DNA of 36,731 bases from JAYPUG01 sp038117265 (GTDB taxonomy: Bacteria > Pseudomonadota > Alphaproteobacteria > UBA6615), in NCBI GenBank assembly GCA_038117265.1, contig JAYOFO010000021.1:1-36731 (forward strand), read 5' to 3'. The notes under the pieces were generated by a model that was not told where the DNA came from, made no database searches, and worked only from the letters and a program-made list of their open reading frames with translations. Positions 24,966-33,014 of this stretch are shown piece by piece (position 1 is the stretch's first letter; each line of letters opens with the position of its first letter). The translations under genes and the position numbers were made by a program.

Positions 24966-26068
24966 GGCTGTACCGCCAGGGTGTGTTCGGGATCGAAGCG
25001 CAGGTGGACCCTGTCGCCTTGGCGCGGGTGGTTGCGGGGATGGGAAATCACCTTCCACTCGAACCCGCCCCACTTCACGCGGCAATCGACATAGCTGCCC
25101 AGGAAGATCGCGTGGGTGCATTCACCCGTCACCGTTCCCTGGCTCTCGTCGTCGACGGCGTGGACGTTCTCGGGCCGGACCGAGAGCACGGCATCGCTGC
25201 CGGACTTGATCCCCGGACCGATCAGGCACGGCACCTGGAACTTCTCACCGTCCTGGGTCACCTCCACCGTGCCGCGGCCCCCTTCGCTGGTTTCGAGGAC
25301 CTTGGCCTTGAGCAGGTTCGCGACGCCGATGAAGTTGGAGACGTATTCGTTCACGGGCTTGGAGTAGATCTCGACCGGCCCGCCGCGCTGTTCGATCTTG
25401 CCCTTCGACATGACGATGATCTCGTCGCTCATGACAAGCGCTTCGGACTGGTCGTGGGTGACGTAGATCGAGGTGATGCCGACCTCGTTCTGAATCCGCT
25501 TGAGCTCGACACGCATGTGCTCGCGCAGCTTGAGGTCGAGGTTCGACAACGGCTCATCGAACAGCAGCAGCCGCGGGCTCGAGACGATCGCGCGGGCCAG
25601 CGAGGCACGCTGCTGCTGGCCGCCCGACAGGTTGGTCGCCAGGCTGTTGGCCCAGTCGGTCAGGCCGACAAGCTTGAGCACGGCGGCAACACGGTCGTCG
25701 ATCTCGGAACGTTCGATGTTCCGGATCTCGAGCGGATAGGCAACGTTCTGGGCCACTGTCATATGCGGCCAAATTGCGTAGCTCTGGAAGACCATGCCGA
25801 TGTCGCGCTTTTCCGGCGGCATGAACAGGCCTTCCTTCGGCGAGGTAAAGATCGCATCCCCAACCCGGATGCGCCCCCCGTCGATGGAGTGGAGACCGGC
25901 AATGCTCATCAGCGTCGTGGTCTTCCCACAGCCCGACGGCCCCAACAGGGTCAGGAACGAACCCTTTGGAATACCGAACGAAATATTGTCAACGGCCCGG
26001 TCATTGCCGAACCATTTGACGAGATTCTGGACCTCGAGATAGGCCCCGGACGTCTCGGCGGCACACAT
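24962..26068 (-). CDS. ABC transporter ATP-binding protein (PotA/FbpC type), first of two
   Basis: The 368-residue ATPase has Walker A GPSGCGKTT (43-51), LSGGQQQR (147-154), Walker B LLLFDEPLSNLD (167-178) and switch His205, followed by a TOBE domain. It lies 13 bp downstream of the fused permease and overlaps the second ATPase by four bases. Because the single permease carries two non-identical halves, a heterodimeric ATPase engine is plausible; two alternative homodimers are also possible. The Shine-Dalgarno is GGGGGAGAG. Confidence 0.9.
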   Translation of the reverse strand: MCAAETSGAYLEVQNLVKWFGNDRAVDNISFGIPKGSFLTLLGPSGCGKTTTLMSIAGLHSIDGGRIRVGDAIFTSPKEGLFMPPEKRDIGMVFQSYAIWPHMTVAQNVAYPLEIRNIERSEIDDRVAAVLKLVGLTDWANSLATNLSGGQQQRASLARAIVSSPRLLLFDEPLSNLDLKLREHMRVELKRIQNEVGITSIYVTHDQSEALVMSDEIIVMSKGKIEQRGGPVEIYSKPVNEYVSNFIGVANLLKAKVLETSEGGRGTVEVTQDGEKFQVPCLIGPGIKSGSDAVLSVRPENVHAVDDESQGTVTGECTHAIFLGSYVDCRVKWGGFEWKVISHPRNHPRQGDRVHLRFDPEHTLAVQP

Positions 26069-26081
26069 ACGTCTCTCCCCC

Positions 26082-27833
26082 TTACGCCGTGAGTGCTTCG
26101 CGGCCGGCCACCCGCCGGAACGCGTAGATCGCGATAAGCAGCAGGACCGTCTGCGCCATGGACAGCGCGGAGGTCAGCGGCTCGTTCTCGAAGTTCGTCA
26201 GGTAGTACACGCCGACCGAGAGGGTCTCGGTGCCTGTCGTGAACAGGATGATCGAGATAGAGAGTTCGCGAAGGAAAATGATGAACAGCAGGATCCAGCC
26301 CGCGAAGATGCCCGGCTTGAGCAGCGGGATGGTGATCCGGCGCAAGGTCGTGAACCAGGATGCCCCCGCCATCCGCGACGACTGGTCGAGCTCTTCGGAG
26401 ATCGCCAGCATGATCGACGAGATGTTGCGCTGCCCGTAGGGGAAGAAGCGGGTGATGTAGCCCAGCATCAGGATCCACAGGGTCGCGTAGATCGGGGTCT
26501 GGATGTAGGTCACCAGCACGCCCATCGCCAGCACGATGCCCGGGAAGCCGATCGGCACGACCGACAGGAAGTCGAGCAACCGGACACCGAAGCCCTTGGT
26601 GCGGTGGATCATGTAGGAAATGACCAGCGCCAGCACCATCGCGATCGAGGCGCCGCCGAAGGCGAGGATCAGCGAGTTGATGATGCCGTTGGTCGCCGCC
26701 TGGATGGCGTCTTCGCGCCAGAAGAACAGGGTCTTCTCGTAGTTGAGGAAGGTGAGCTCGCCCGGCTGCAGGGCGCCCGTCCACACCGGATGCAGGCTGA
26801 CGATGATCAGGCACACGATCGGCAGGACGACGGCGACCGCGATGAACAGCAGGTTGTAGGCAAACGCGAGCCACTTCCAGGGGCCGAGGTCGAGCACGTT
26901 CGGCCGGAAGCCCTTGCCGGTCACGGTGGTGAACGAGCGCGGCGCGATGTAGCGCTGCTGGATCCAGATGAGCAGGACCGTGATGATGCCCAGCACCATG
27001 CTCATGGCCGAGCCGAGATAGTGGTTGGCGTCGTCGCCGACGGCCTTGGAGAAGATCTGCGTGGTCAGCGTCTCCCAGCCGTACGGCGCGGACAGCTTGA
27101 ACGGCACGCCGAACTCGCCGGCGCTGGTCACGAACACGATGATGGCGCCCGACAGGATGCCCGGCATGACCAGCGGCAAGGTGACCGTCATCGTGGTGCG
27201 AACGAGTCCGGCACCGGTCGTGCGCGCGCTGTCCTCGAGCGAGGGATCCATGCGGCGCAGCGAGCCGACGACGAACAGGTAGACGAGCGGGGCGAAGAAG
27301 ATGCCGGTCACCCAGATCACGCCCCAGATATTGTCGACGTTGAGCAGCGCGCCCTCGATCCCGAAAATGTCGCGCACCCAGTTGTTGAGAAGCCCCGTCT
27401 GCGGCTCGGCCAGATTGTGCCAGGCGATCGCGCCGACGAAGGGCGACAGGAAGAACGGGATCAGGTTGTAGGGCTCGAGATAATCGCGCCACGGGCAGTT
27501 AGTGCGCGCATTGATCCAGGCGAGCGAAACGCCCAGCAGCGTCGCCAGGATGGTCGAGCCCGAAGAAATTATCAGCGTGTTGACGAACGCCTTCGGGATG
27601 ATCCGGTCCGTGACCATCAGGAAATAATTGTCGAGGCCCCAGGTCGTGTCCCAGCCGCCCGGATCGAGCACCCGGAAGGAGGATACGAACAGCACCGCCA
27701 GCGGCACGATCACCGCGGCCGCCACGATGACCGAGACGACCATCGTGATGATGTTTTCCTGGGTGAACGCCGCGCGCACGCGATTCTCGAAAAACGAGCG
27801 TTCGCGGGTCGGTGTGAGAGTTTCCGTGGTCAT
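26082..27833 (-). CDS. Fused two-domain ABC permease (ThiP/FbpB type)
   Basis: The 583-residue protein has about twelve membrane helices in two repeated permease domains. Each carries an EAA-type ATPase-docking loop: ARTTGAGLVRTTMTVTLPL in the first half and SRMAGASWFTTLRRITIPL in the second. Fused double permeases are usual for iron(III), thiamine, polyamine-like and phosphonate importers. It follows the binding-protein gene after a 252-bp gap and precedes the two ATPase genes by 13 bp. It ends in TAA, a codon rarely used as stop in this window. The substrate is unknown. Confidence 0.9.
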   Translation of the reverse strand: MTTETLTPTRERSFFENRVRAAFTQENIITMVVSVIVAAAVIVPLAVLFVSSFRVLDPGGWDTTWGLDNYFLMVTDRIIPKAFVNTLIISSGSTILATLLGVSLAWINARTNCPWRDYLEPYNLIPFFLSPFVGAIAWHNLAEPQTGLLNNWVRDIFGIEGALLNVDNIWGVIWVTGIFFAPLVYLFVVGSLRRMDPSLEDSARTTGAGLVRTTMTVTLPLVMPGILSGAIIVFVTSAGEFGVPFKLSAPYGWETLTTQIFSKAVGDDANHYLGSAMSMVLGIITVLLIWIQQRYIAPRSFTTVTGKGFRPNVLDLGPWKWLAFAYNLLFIAVAVVLPIVCLIIVSLHPVWTGALQPGELTFLNYEKTLFFWREDAIQAATNGIINSLILAFGGASIAMVLALVISYMIHRTKGFGVRLLDFLSVVPIGFPGIVLAMGVLVTYIQTPIYATLWILMLGYITRFFPYGQRNISSIMLAISEELDQSSRMAGASWFTTLRRITIPLLKPGIFAGWILLFIIFLRELSISIILFTTGTETLSVGVYYLTNFENEPLTSALSMAQTVLLLIAIYAFRRVAGREALTA

Positions 27834-27983
27834 CGCAAGTCTGCCCGATCAGGAAATGTTGACGGTGTCGAATACATCGGCTGGCGGCAAGGTCCAGCCC
27901 CGAGTCCCGGCGACGTTCCCGCCGGAAGGGAGCCCGACGGGTCTGCCCGGCACCTCCCGAAAAACTGGAGTGTCAGCTACCGA

Positions 27984-28014
27984 TGTCGGGGCGGGAACAC
28001 AACCCGCCCCGACA
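27984..28014 (-). promoter_or_regulatory. Intercistronic hairpin between binding protein and permease genes
   Basis: A perfect 12-bp GC-rich stem (27984-27995 with 28003-28014, 7-nt loop) lies 71 bp after the binding-protein stop. It has no T-run. As in aapJ-aapQ, it probably stabilises the 3' end of the binding-protein mRNA and limits permease expression. Confidence 0.65.
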
Positions 28015-28085
28015 AGGGTAGAGGAAACGGTAACCCGGTTAAGCGACGCCCGAAGGCGCCGCGCACGACCGGTGGAACGTACGGC

Positions 28086-29204
28086 CTAGCGGAAGTATTC
28101 CTGCCAGATGCCGCGGACGTCCTTGTACTCGTCCACCGCACTCACCCAGTCGGCCATGCCGATGAGCTTGTGCTCGGAGAGGTTCAGCAGATACGGCTTC
28201 ACGACGTCCGGCGGCGTGTAGCCCTCGCGGAAGCTGTAGACCGCTTCGCCCTCGACGAAGATGTCCGAACCATCCTTGGAGAGCAGGAACTCGATCAGCA
28301 GCTTGGCGGCGTTCGGATGCGGCGCACCCTTCAGGACGGCAACCTGGTTGCCGAGCATGACCTGGCCTTCCTTGTAGGAGCCGATCTTGAGCTTGTCGGC
28401 GAGGTCAGGCTGCTTCAGCACGTTCTGGTACACGCGGCCCGAAAGGTTCCACATGTCGACCGGACGCTGGCACGAGATGACCATCTGCATCTTCGGCTCG
28501 GTGCGGAATTCGACGACCGGCGTGGTCTTCGCTAGTTCCGGCCAGAACTTCGAGAAGTCGACGGCGCCGGCACGCGCGAGCGCGATCACCGTGTTCGTGT
28601 AGGTGAACGACTTGGTGATGTCCGACGAAATCGTCTTTTCGTTGAGCTCCGGCTTGTAGGCGTCGGCATAGGCCGAAATGGAGAAGTTCTCCATGCCCGG
28701 GCACGACGCGTTCCAGACTGGCTGGAACGTGTAGGCCAGCGGCGTCACGACGTGCGGATAGCGCGAATACTGACCGGCAGACTCGACCAGCTTGGTGCTG
28801 TCCTTCCAGTAGCCCGAGTCGAGCTCGAGGAACGCACCGCGCTCCGCCGCCTGGGCGAAGAACGCCGGCGAATGGACGAGGATCAGGTCGACGGTGAACT
28901 TGTCGGCCTGGATCTCCTGGCGGACCTGGGCGACGGTCGCGCCCGTGCCCTTGCGCAGGCTGTTGAACTGGAAGTCGTCACCGAGGTCGTAGCGCTTCTT
29001 GAACGCCTCGGCCATGCGGTTGCCGGTGCGGTCGGAGAACAGCGGGTGAATGATCGTCACCGCGCCTTCGGCCTTTGCCAGCGGCGCGAGCGCCTTCTCG
29101 GTGTCGTTGAGCACATGGCCGTCTGCCAGCGCGGCGGTACCGGCCGCGAGCAGGGCGAACGCCGAGACGGCGCCGGCTAGAACATGTTTACGAATGGGGT
29201 GCAT
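28086..29204 (-). CDS. ABC transporter periplasmic substrate-binding protein (family 1, FbpA/ThiB-like)
   Basis: The 372-residue protein has a signal peptide (MHPIRKHVLAGAVSAFALLA..., cleavage after ALA at about residue 28) and a type-2 solute-binding fold. Features include GAVTIIHPLFSDRTGNRMAEAFKKRY and, near the C-terminus, APHPNAAKLLIEFLLSKDG. The adjacent Tyr pair of iron-binding FbpA is not obvious, so a small organic substrate is at least as likely as Fe(III). The start ATG has GGGAGAGG upstream. It begins the seven-gene minus-strand operon. The 246-bp upstream region holds A/T-rich sequence near 29250 and 29360, but no promoter can be assigned with confidence. Confidence 0.88.
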   Translation of the reverse strand: MHPIRKHVLAGAVSAFALLAAGTAALADGHVLNDTEKALAPLAKAEGAVTIIHPLFSDRTGNRMAEAFKKRYDLGDDFQFNSLRKGTGATVAQVRQEIQADKFTVDLILVHSPAFFAQAAERGAFLELDSGYWKDSTKLVESAGQYSRYPHVVTPLAYTFQPVWNASCPGMENFSISAYADAYKPELNEKTISSDITKSFTYTNTVIALARAGAVDFSKFWPELAKTTPVVEFRTEPKMQMVISCQRPVDMWNLSGRVYQNVLKQPDLADKLKIGSYKEGQVMLGNQVAVLKGAPHPNAAKLLIEFLLSKDGSDIFVEGEAVYSFREGYTPPDVVKPYLLNLSEHKLIGMADWVSAVDEYKDVRGIWQEYFR

Positions 29205-29450
29205 CGATTTCCTCTCCCTGGGTTCACGCACATAGTTGAAAGGTACGTACTTTTTCTTTTTGTGTAATCGAAACGGCGTCGCGGTGCAATCCGCGAGTGG
29301 GCGCAAATCCACCGGAAATGCGACTTGTTTCGATCTGCGCGCAGCGATCCGCGCAGCCACTCTATATAAGAGAACAATATCCGGCGCCGGGGCTAACTCA
29401 AGACGATTCTGAGGCAGACCCGTGGTGCGAAGGCCGCAGGGCCGGGCGTC

Positions 29451-30254
29451 TTACCTGTCCCGCATGCGCCGGACCGCTGCGTCCTGCGCCGCGCGGGTGT
29501 CGGGGTCGGTCATGTTGAGCAGCACCTGGTCCTGCTCCAGCGTCGCGGTGTCCGGCCCCGCGGCGAGCCGGTTCACGGCCTCCTTGACCATCTGCTGGGC
29601 GACGCGCGGCTTGTCCGCGATCTCGGCCGCCATGGCGAGCGCCGCCGCGAGCGTGTCGTCGCTCACCGCCTCGCACAGGCCCCACGCGAGCGCGGTATCC
29701 GCCTCGATGCGCCGGCACAGGCCGGCAACCAGCTTCGCGCGCGCCGGCCCGACCAGCCGCACCAGCCGCGGCAGGGTGCCCCAGGAATAGGTGATGCCGA
29801 GCTCGACCTCGGGCGCGCGCAGCCACGCGCCGGTCTGCAGGATGCGGAAGTCGCACGACAGCGCCAGCGAGATGCCGCCGCCGATGGCGAAACGGTCGAC
29901 CGCGGCGATGGTCAGCTGCGGCAGCGTCTCCCACGCCCGGCACATGTCGAGCCCCAGGCGGATGTGCCGGCGCGCCTCGGCCAGCGGCCGGTCTTGCGCG
30001 AAGGAATCCGCCTCGGACAGGTCGTTGCCCGCACAGAAGGCCCCGCCCGCACCGGCCAAGACCACGCAACCGACATCGGTTCGCTCGGCCAGGTCCCGCG
30101 CGACGCGGGCGAGGTCGCGCTTGAGCTCCGACGACAGCGCGTTGCGCTTGTCGGGCCGGTTGAGCCGAACGATCGCCGTATCGGGCGCCGCCGCCGGGTC
30201 GGCTCCTTCCACGGTCACGACGGTCGATGAGAGATTCGCGAGTGCTTCGGACAT
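29451..30254 (-). CDS. Enoyl-CoA hydratase/isomerase family protein
   Basis: The 267-residue crotonase-fold protein has IVRLNRPDKRNAL, the oxyanion-hole segments GAFCAGNDLSE and FAIGGGISLALSCDF, and RAPEVELGITYSWG. Of the two catalytic glutamates of mitochondrial hydratase, the one in APEVELG (Glu149) is present, but the one in GGGxEL is Ser129. It may be an isomerase, hydrolase or lyase of the superfamily and not a hydratase. The start is ATG at 30252-30254. It lies 246 bp upstream of the binding-protein gene on the same strand, and the link to that operon is uncertain. Confidence 0.85.
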   Translation of the reverse strand: MSEALANLSSTVVTVEGADPAAAPDTAIVRLNRPDKRNALSSELKRDLARVARDLAERTDVGCVVLAGAGGAFCAGNDLSEADSFAQDRPLAEARRHIRLGLDMCRAWETLPQLTIAAVDRFAIGGGISLALSCDFRILQTGAWLRAPEVELGITYSWGTLPRLVRLVGPARAKLVAGLCRRIEADTALAWGLCEAVSDDTLAAALAMAAEIADKPRVAQQMVKEAVNRLAAGPDTATLEQDQVLLNMTDPDTRAAQDAAVRRMRDR

Positions 30255-30370
30255 GGCCGGGCTCCTGCCGGGCGTGCGCCCGGTATTTCACGGCGAGTTC
30301 GCTATGCCGCGCGGCTCTGCGGGGTTAGTGTCGCCATCTTGGGAACTTTATCAGAGAAGGAAGGACCGAC

Positions 30371-30787
30371 ATGGCCCATACCTGTCAATCACGTTATCTC
30401 GGTGCCGTGGCCGCATGCCTGGTCCTATCGGCGGCGTCAGCGCCCGCCCATGTGGCCGACTTCGCGATCGCCTTCGAATGGGGCGCCACGCCCGCATGCT
30501 CGTCGGGCTATCCTTCGAAGGTCGACAACCCCCGCTTCACACTTACCGACGTCCCGGCAGGCACCGTCGAACTCCGTTTCCGGATGGACGACCGCGACGC
30601 GCCCGCCTTGAGCCATGGCGGCGGCAAGGTCGCCTAAAAGGGCGAGGCTAGCATCGAGCCGGGCGCGTTCCAGTATCTGGGGCCGTGCCCGCCCTTTACC
30701 CACACCTACATCTGGAATGTGCAGGCGCGCGACAAGGAAGGCGATGTGATAGGACGCGCCAAGGCGAGCCGCAATTTCCCCGAGTAG
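30371..30787 (+). pseudogene. PEBP-like (YbhB/YbcL) secreted protein broken by an in-frame stop
   Basis: From the ATG (Shine-Dalgarno AAGGAAGGA) the frame encodes a signal peptide (cleavage near APAHV at residues 24-28) and the start of a phosphatidylethanolamine-binding-like domain. A TAA at 30635-30637 stops it after 88 residues. The same frame continues for another 49 codons with family sequence, including GAFQYLGPCPP and HTYIWNVQA, to a TAG at 30785-30787. The stop sits where the family usually has Tyr (HGGGKVA-Y). A single base change of TAC or TAT would explain it. Real pseudogene or sequencing error cannot be separated here. Confidence 0.8.
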
Positions 30788-30811
30788 CAACCGGCCGGGC
30801 GCCGCCCGGCC

Positions 30812-31681
30812 TCAATCGTAGAACACGAAAACCCGGCTCTCGATGGTCTCGCGGTGCGCCGGGTGCGCCGGCGTGTTCGGATCGGGGAACGCCGAATGCA
30901 GCGCACAGCGCGCCGTGCCGTCGGTCAGCGAGTCCCAGTTCTTGAACAGCAGCGCCTCGTTGCGGTCCATCCGCGGGAAATAGTACCAGCGGTGGTTCGG
31001 ATCGTAGACGGCGTGCCAGGTCTGGCTCGCCCGGTTGTATTCGAAGGACGGCTCCTCGCTTTCGGGCGCCTCGCGCTGGGTGCCTTGCATCTTCGCGGGA
31101 TCGATCGTGCGCGCGTCGCACACCGCCAGCGGCCACTGCTCGATCGGGCCCGTCATCGACCGCCAGACATTGACGATCGCGAAGCGCCGCTTCAGCCGTT
31201 CGTCCGCCTCGTCCCCGAACCGGTCGCGCATCCGCTGCTCGGCAGACTCCTCGGTGTAGTCGGTGTGCGGCGCCGGCACGGGATCGCGCGAGAGGTGAAT
31301 CTTGCGATGCTCGGGGTCGGTCGAGCGGCGCGTGTGGTCGAACACGAACGCCTCGGTCCCGCCGGCCACCTCGGCGACCAGCTTTTTGAGCTCCGGCGTG
31401 TAGACCGCGGCCAGCTCGGCATCGTCGTTGAAATTCGCCACCCTGGTGGCGTGCGCGACAAACGCTATCCCCTCGACGTCGAGCGACAAGGTGTTGGGCT
31501 GCAGCCGCCCGTTGCGGATCGGCACGACCTGCGGCTTGCGCTCGCCGCGCGCGCGGTCGTTCTCGATGGCGGTGCCGGGTGCAGCATGCTTGAAGACCGG
31601 TGTCACCCCGACATCGGCCAAATAGTTGAGCGCCACCTGAATCTCCGGCGGCGCGGTGTATTCCTGGGTCTGGCTGGTCAT
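30812..31681 (-). CDS. CmcJ/AsaB-like 2-oxoglutarate-Fe(II) oxygenase-type protein
   Basis: The 289-residue protein resembles the CmcJ/NvfI/AsaB group, best known from fungal and actinobacterial secondary metabolism. Likely iron ligands are His139 and Asp141 (PHTDYTEES) and His262 (CALHSAFPDP). Other family features are NVWRSMTGPIEQWPLAVCD (171-189) and RWYYFPRMDRNEALLFKNWD (231-250). The start is ATG at 31679-31681 with GGAGGAG 6 nt upstream. It stands alone between two broken genes. It probably hydroxylates or desaturates a small molecule; the substrate is unknown. Confidence 0.82.
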   Translation of the reverse strand: MTSQTQEYTAPPEIQVALNYLADVGVTPVFKHAAPGTAIENDRARGERKPQVVPIRNGRLQPNTLSLDVEGIAFVAHATRVANFNDDAELAAVYTPELKKLVAEVAGGTEAFVFDHTRRSTDPEHRKIHLSRDPVPAPHTDYTEESAEQRMRDRFGDEADERLKRRFAIVNVWRSMTGPIEQWPLAVCDARTIDPAKMQGTQREAPESEEPSFEYNRASQTWHAVYDPNHRWYYFPRMDRNEALLFKNWDSLTDGTARCALHSAFPDPNTPAHPAHRETIESRVFVFYD

Positions 31682-31746
31682 CGTGGCTCCTCCCCCGTCG
31701 CGCGAGTGTACGGCGCACGAAACCGGGAAGTCCACGCACCGCGTGC

Positions 31747-32982
31747 ATGGCCGAACACGGCTACGACGCCGCGATCCTCGGCTTCTTCTACGGAACGCCC
31801 GGCCTGCTGGCCTACACCACCTACTATGTGAGCTTCCTGACCGGCTGGCTGTTCATCGACGGCATCCGCTTCCGGGCCGGTGCTGGCTCGATCCACGAGT
31901 ATCTGCGCGCGCGGTTCGGCCAGGCCGGGACACGCTGCTACAACGTCGTCATCGGCCTGCGCCTGCTGTCGGAGGTCTTCGCCAACCTGCTGGTCGTCGG
32001 CATCATCTTCGATGCGCTGCTGCCCGAATCGAATGCCGGCATCTTCGCCGTCGTGGCGCTGGCGCTGCTCGGGCTCGGCTATTCCGCGATGGGCGGCCTG
32101 CGAGCCTCGCTGCGCACCGACGTGCTGCAGGCCCTGATCTTCCTCGTCGTGCTGGGGTGTGCCTTCGTCGCGGTCGTGACCCTCGACGATTTCTCGTTCG
32201 CCGCGGCGTTCGAGGCGCCCGGTGTCGCCGGCCCGGTGCCCGGCTGGGTGCTGCTCGCCGTGGCCGCGCTGCAGGTGCTTTCCTATCCGGCGCACAACCC
32301 GGTGATGACCGACCGCGGCTTCCTCGCCGACCGCAGCGTCACGCGCCGCAGCTTCCTGCATGCCTTCTGGATCTCGGCGTTGTGCATCTTCGGCTTCGGG
32401 CTGCTCGGCGTGCATGCCGGCCTGATGGCGGCGGCCGGCGAGTCGATGCAGGCCTTATGGGCACGCCTGTTCGACCCGCTGATACTGATCGCCCTGAACG
32501 CGGTGCTGATCGTCTCGGCGATGTCGACCCTCGACAGCAACCTGTCCTCGGCTGCGCGGCTGGCGATCCGCGACATGGGGCTGGGCCGCGAGACGCTGCT
32601 CAACGGGCGCATCGCCATGGCGCTGTTCATGCTGGGCGGCGTCCTGGTCATGCTGGCCGACGTCAGGGACCTCTATGCCGCGACCGCCGTATCGGGCAAG
32701 GCGTCGATGTTCCTCGTGCCGGTGCTGCTCTTCGGCATCCTGGGCAACGCGCGCAACGTGCCGATATGGTCCTAAGTCACGGGCTTCGCCGCCGCGTTCG
32801 CCGGTGCCGCGCTCTATTTCTTCGTCGAGGGCAAGGCGCATTGGGCGATCGCCCTGTTCGGCGGCGCCCACAAATACACCGCCCTGCTGTGGATCTGCGT
32901 CACGGTGCTCCTGGTCGGCAACGCCGCCTTCGCGATCGGCCTGACCCTGCGTTCGCGTGCGTCGGCCCTCAATCGGGCCTAA
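31747..32982 (+). pseudogene. Sodium/solute symporter (SSS family), 5'-truncated and interrupted by TAA
   Basis: The frame encodes about ten membrane helices of an SSS-type carrier, with SIHEYLRARFGQAG and the core LNAVLIVSAMSTLDSNLSSAARLAIRD. Two defects are visible. The first ~50 residues expected for the family, including TM1, are absent, and no Shine-Dalgarno precedes the ATG; the region upstream belongs to the divergent oxygenase. A TAA at 32773-32775 splits the frame, and the last 68 codons (from VTGFAAAFAGAALYF to RASALNRA) continue in frame to TAA at 32980-32982. The gene is very likely non-functional. Confidence 0.78.
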
Positions 32983-33014
32983 TCTGCGGCCCGGTACAGG
33001 GGGGAAGAAGAGCC

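Noticed and set aside
29340..29375. TATATA-like sequence upstream of the binding-protein gene as a promoter
   Set aside because: No -35 at suitable spacing and about 160 bp from the start codon; too weak to annotate.
30635..32775. Reassignment of TAA to tyrosine
   Set aside because: TAA clearly ends the intact oxygenase at 4951-4953 and the intact permease at 26082-26084, so TAA is a normal stop in this genome.
31656..33014. Apparent fusion of a long upstream frame to the radical SAM gene
   Set aside because: The upstream part is out of frame with the symporter it overlaps and is not protein-like; the ATG at 33015 has a good ribosome-binding site.
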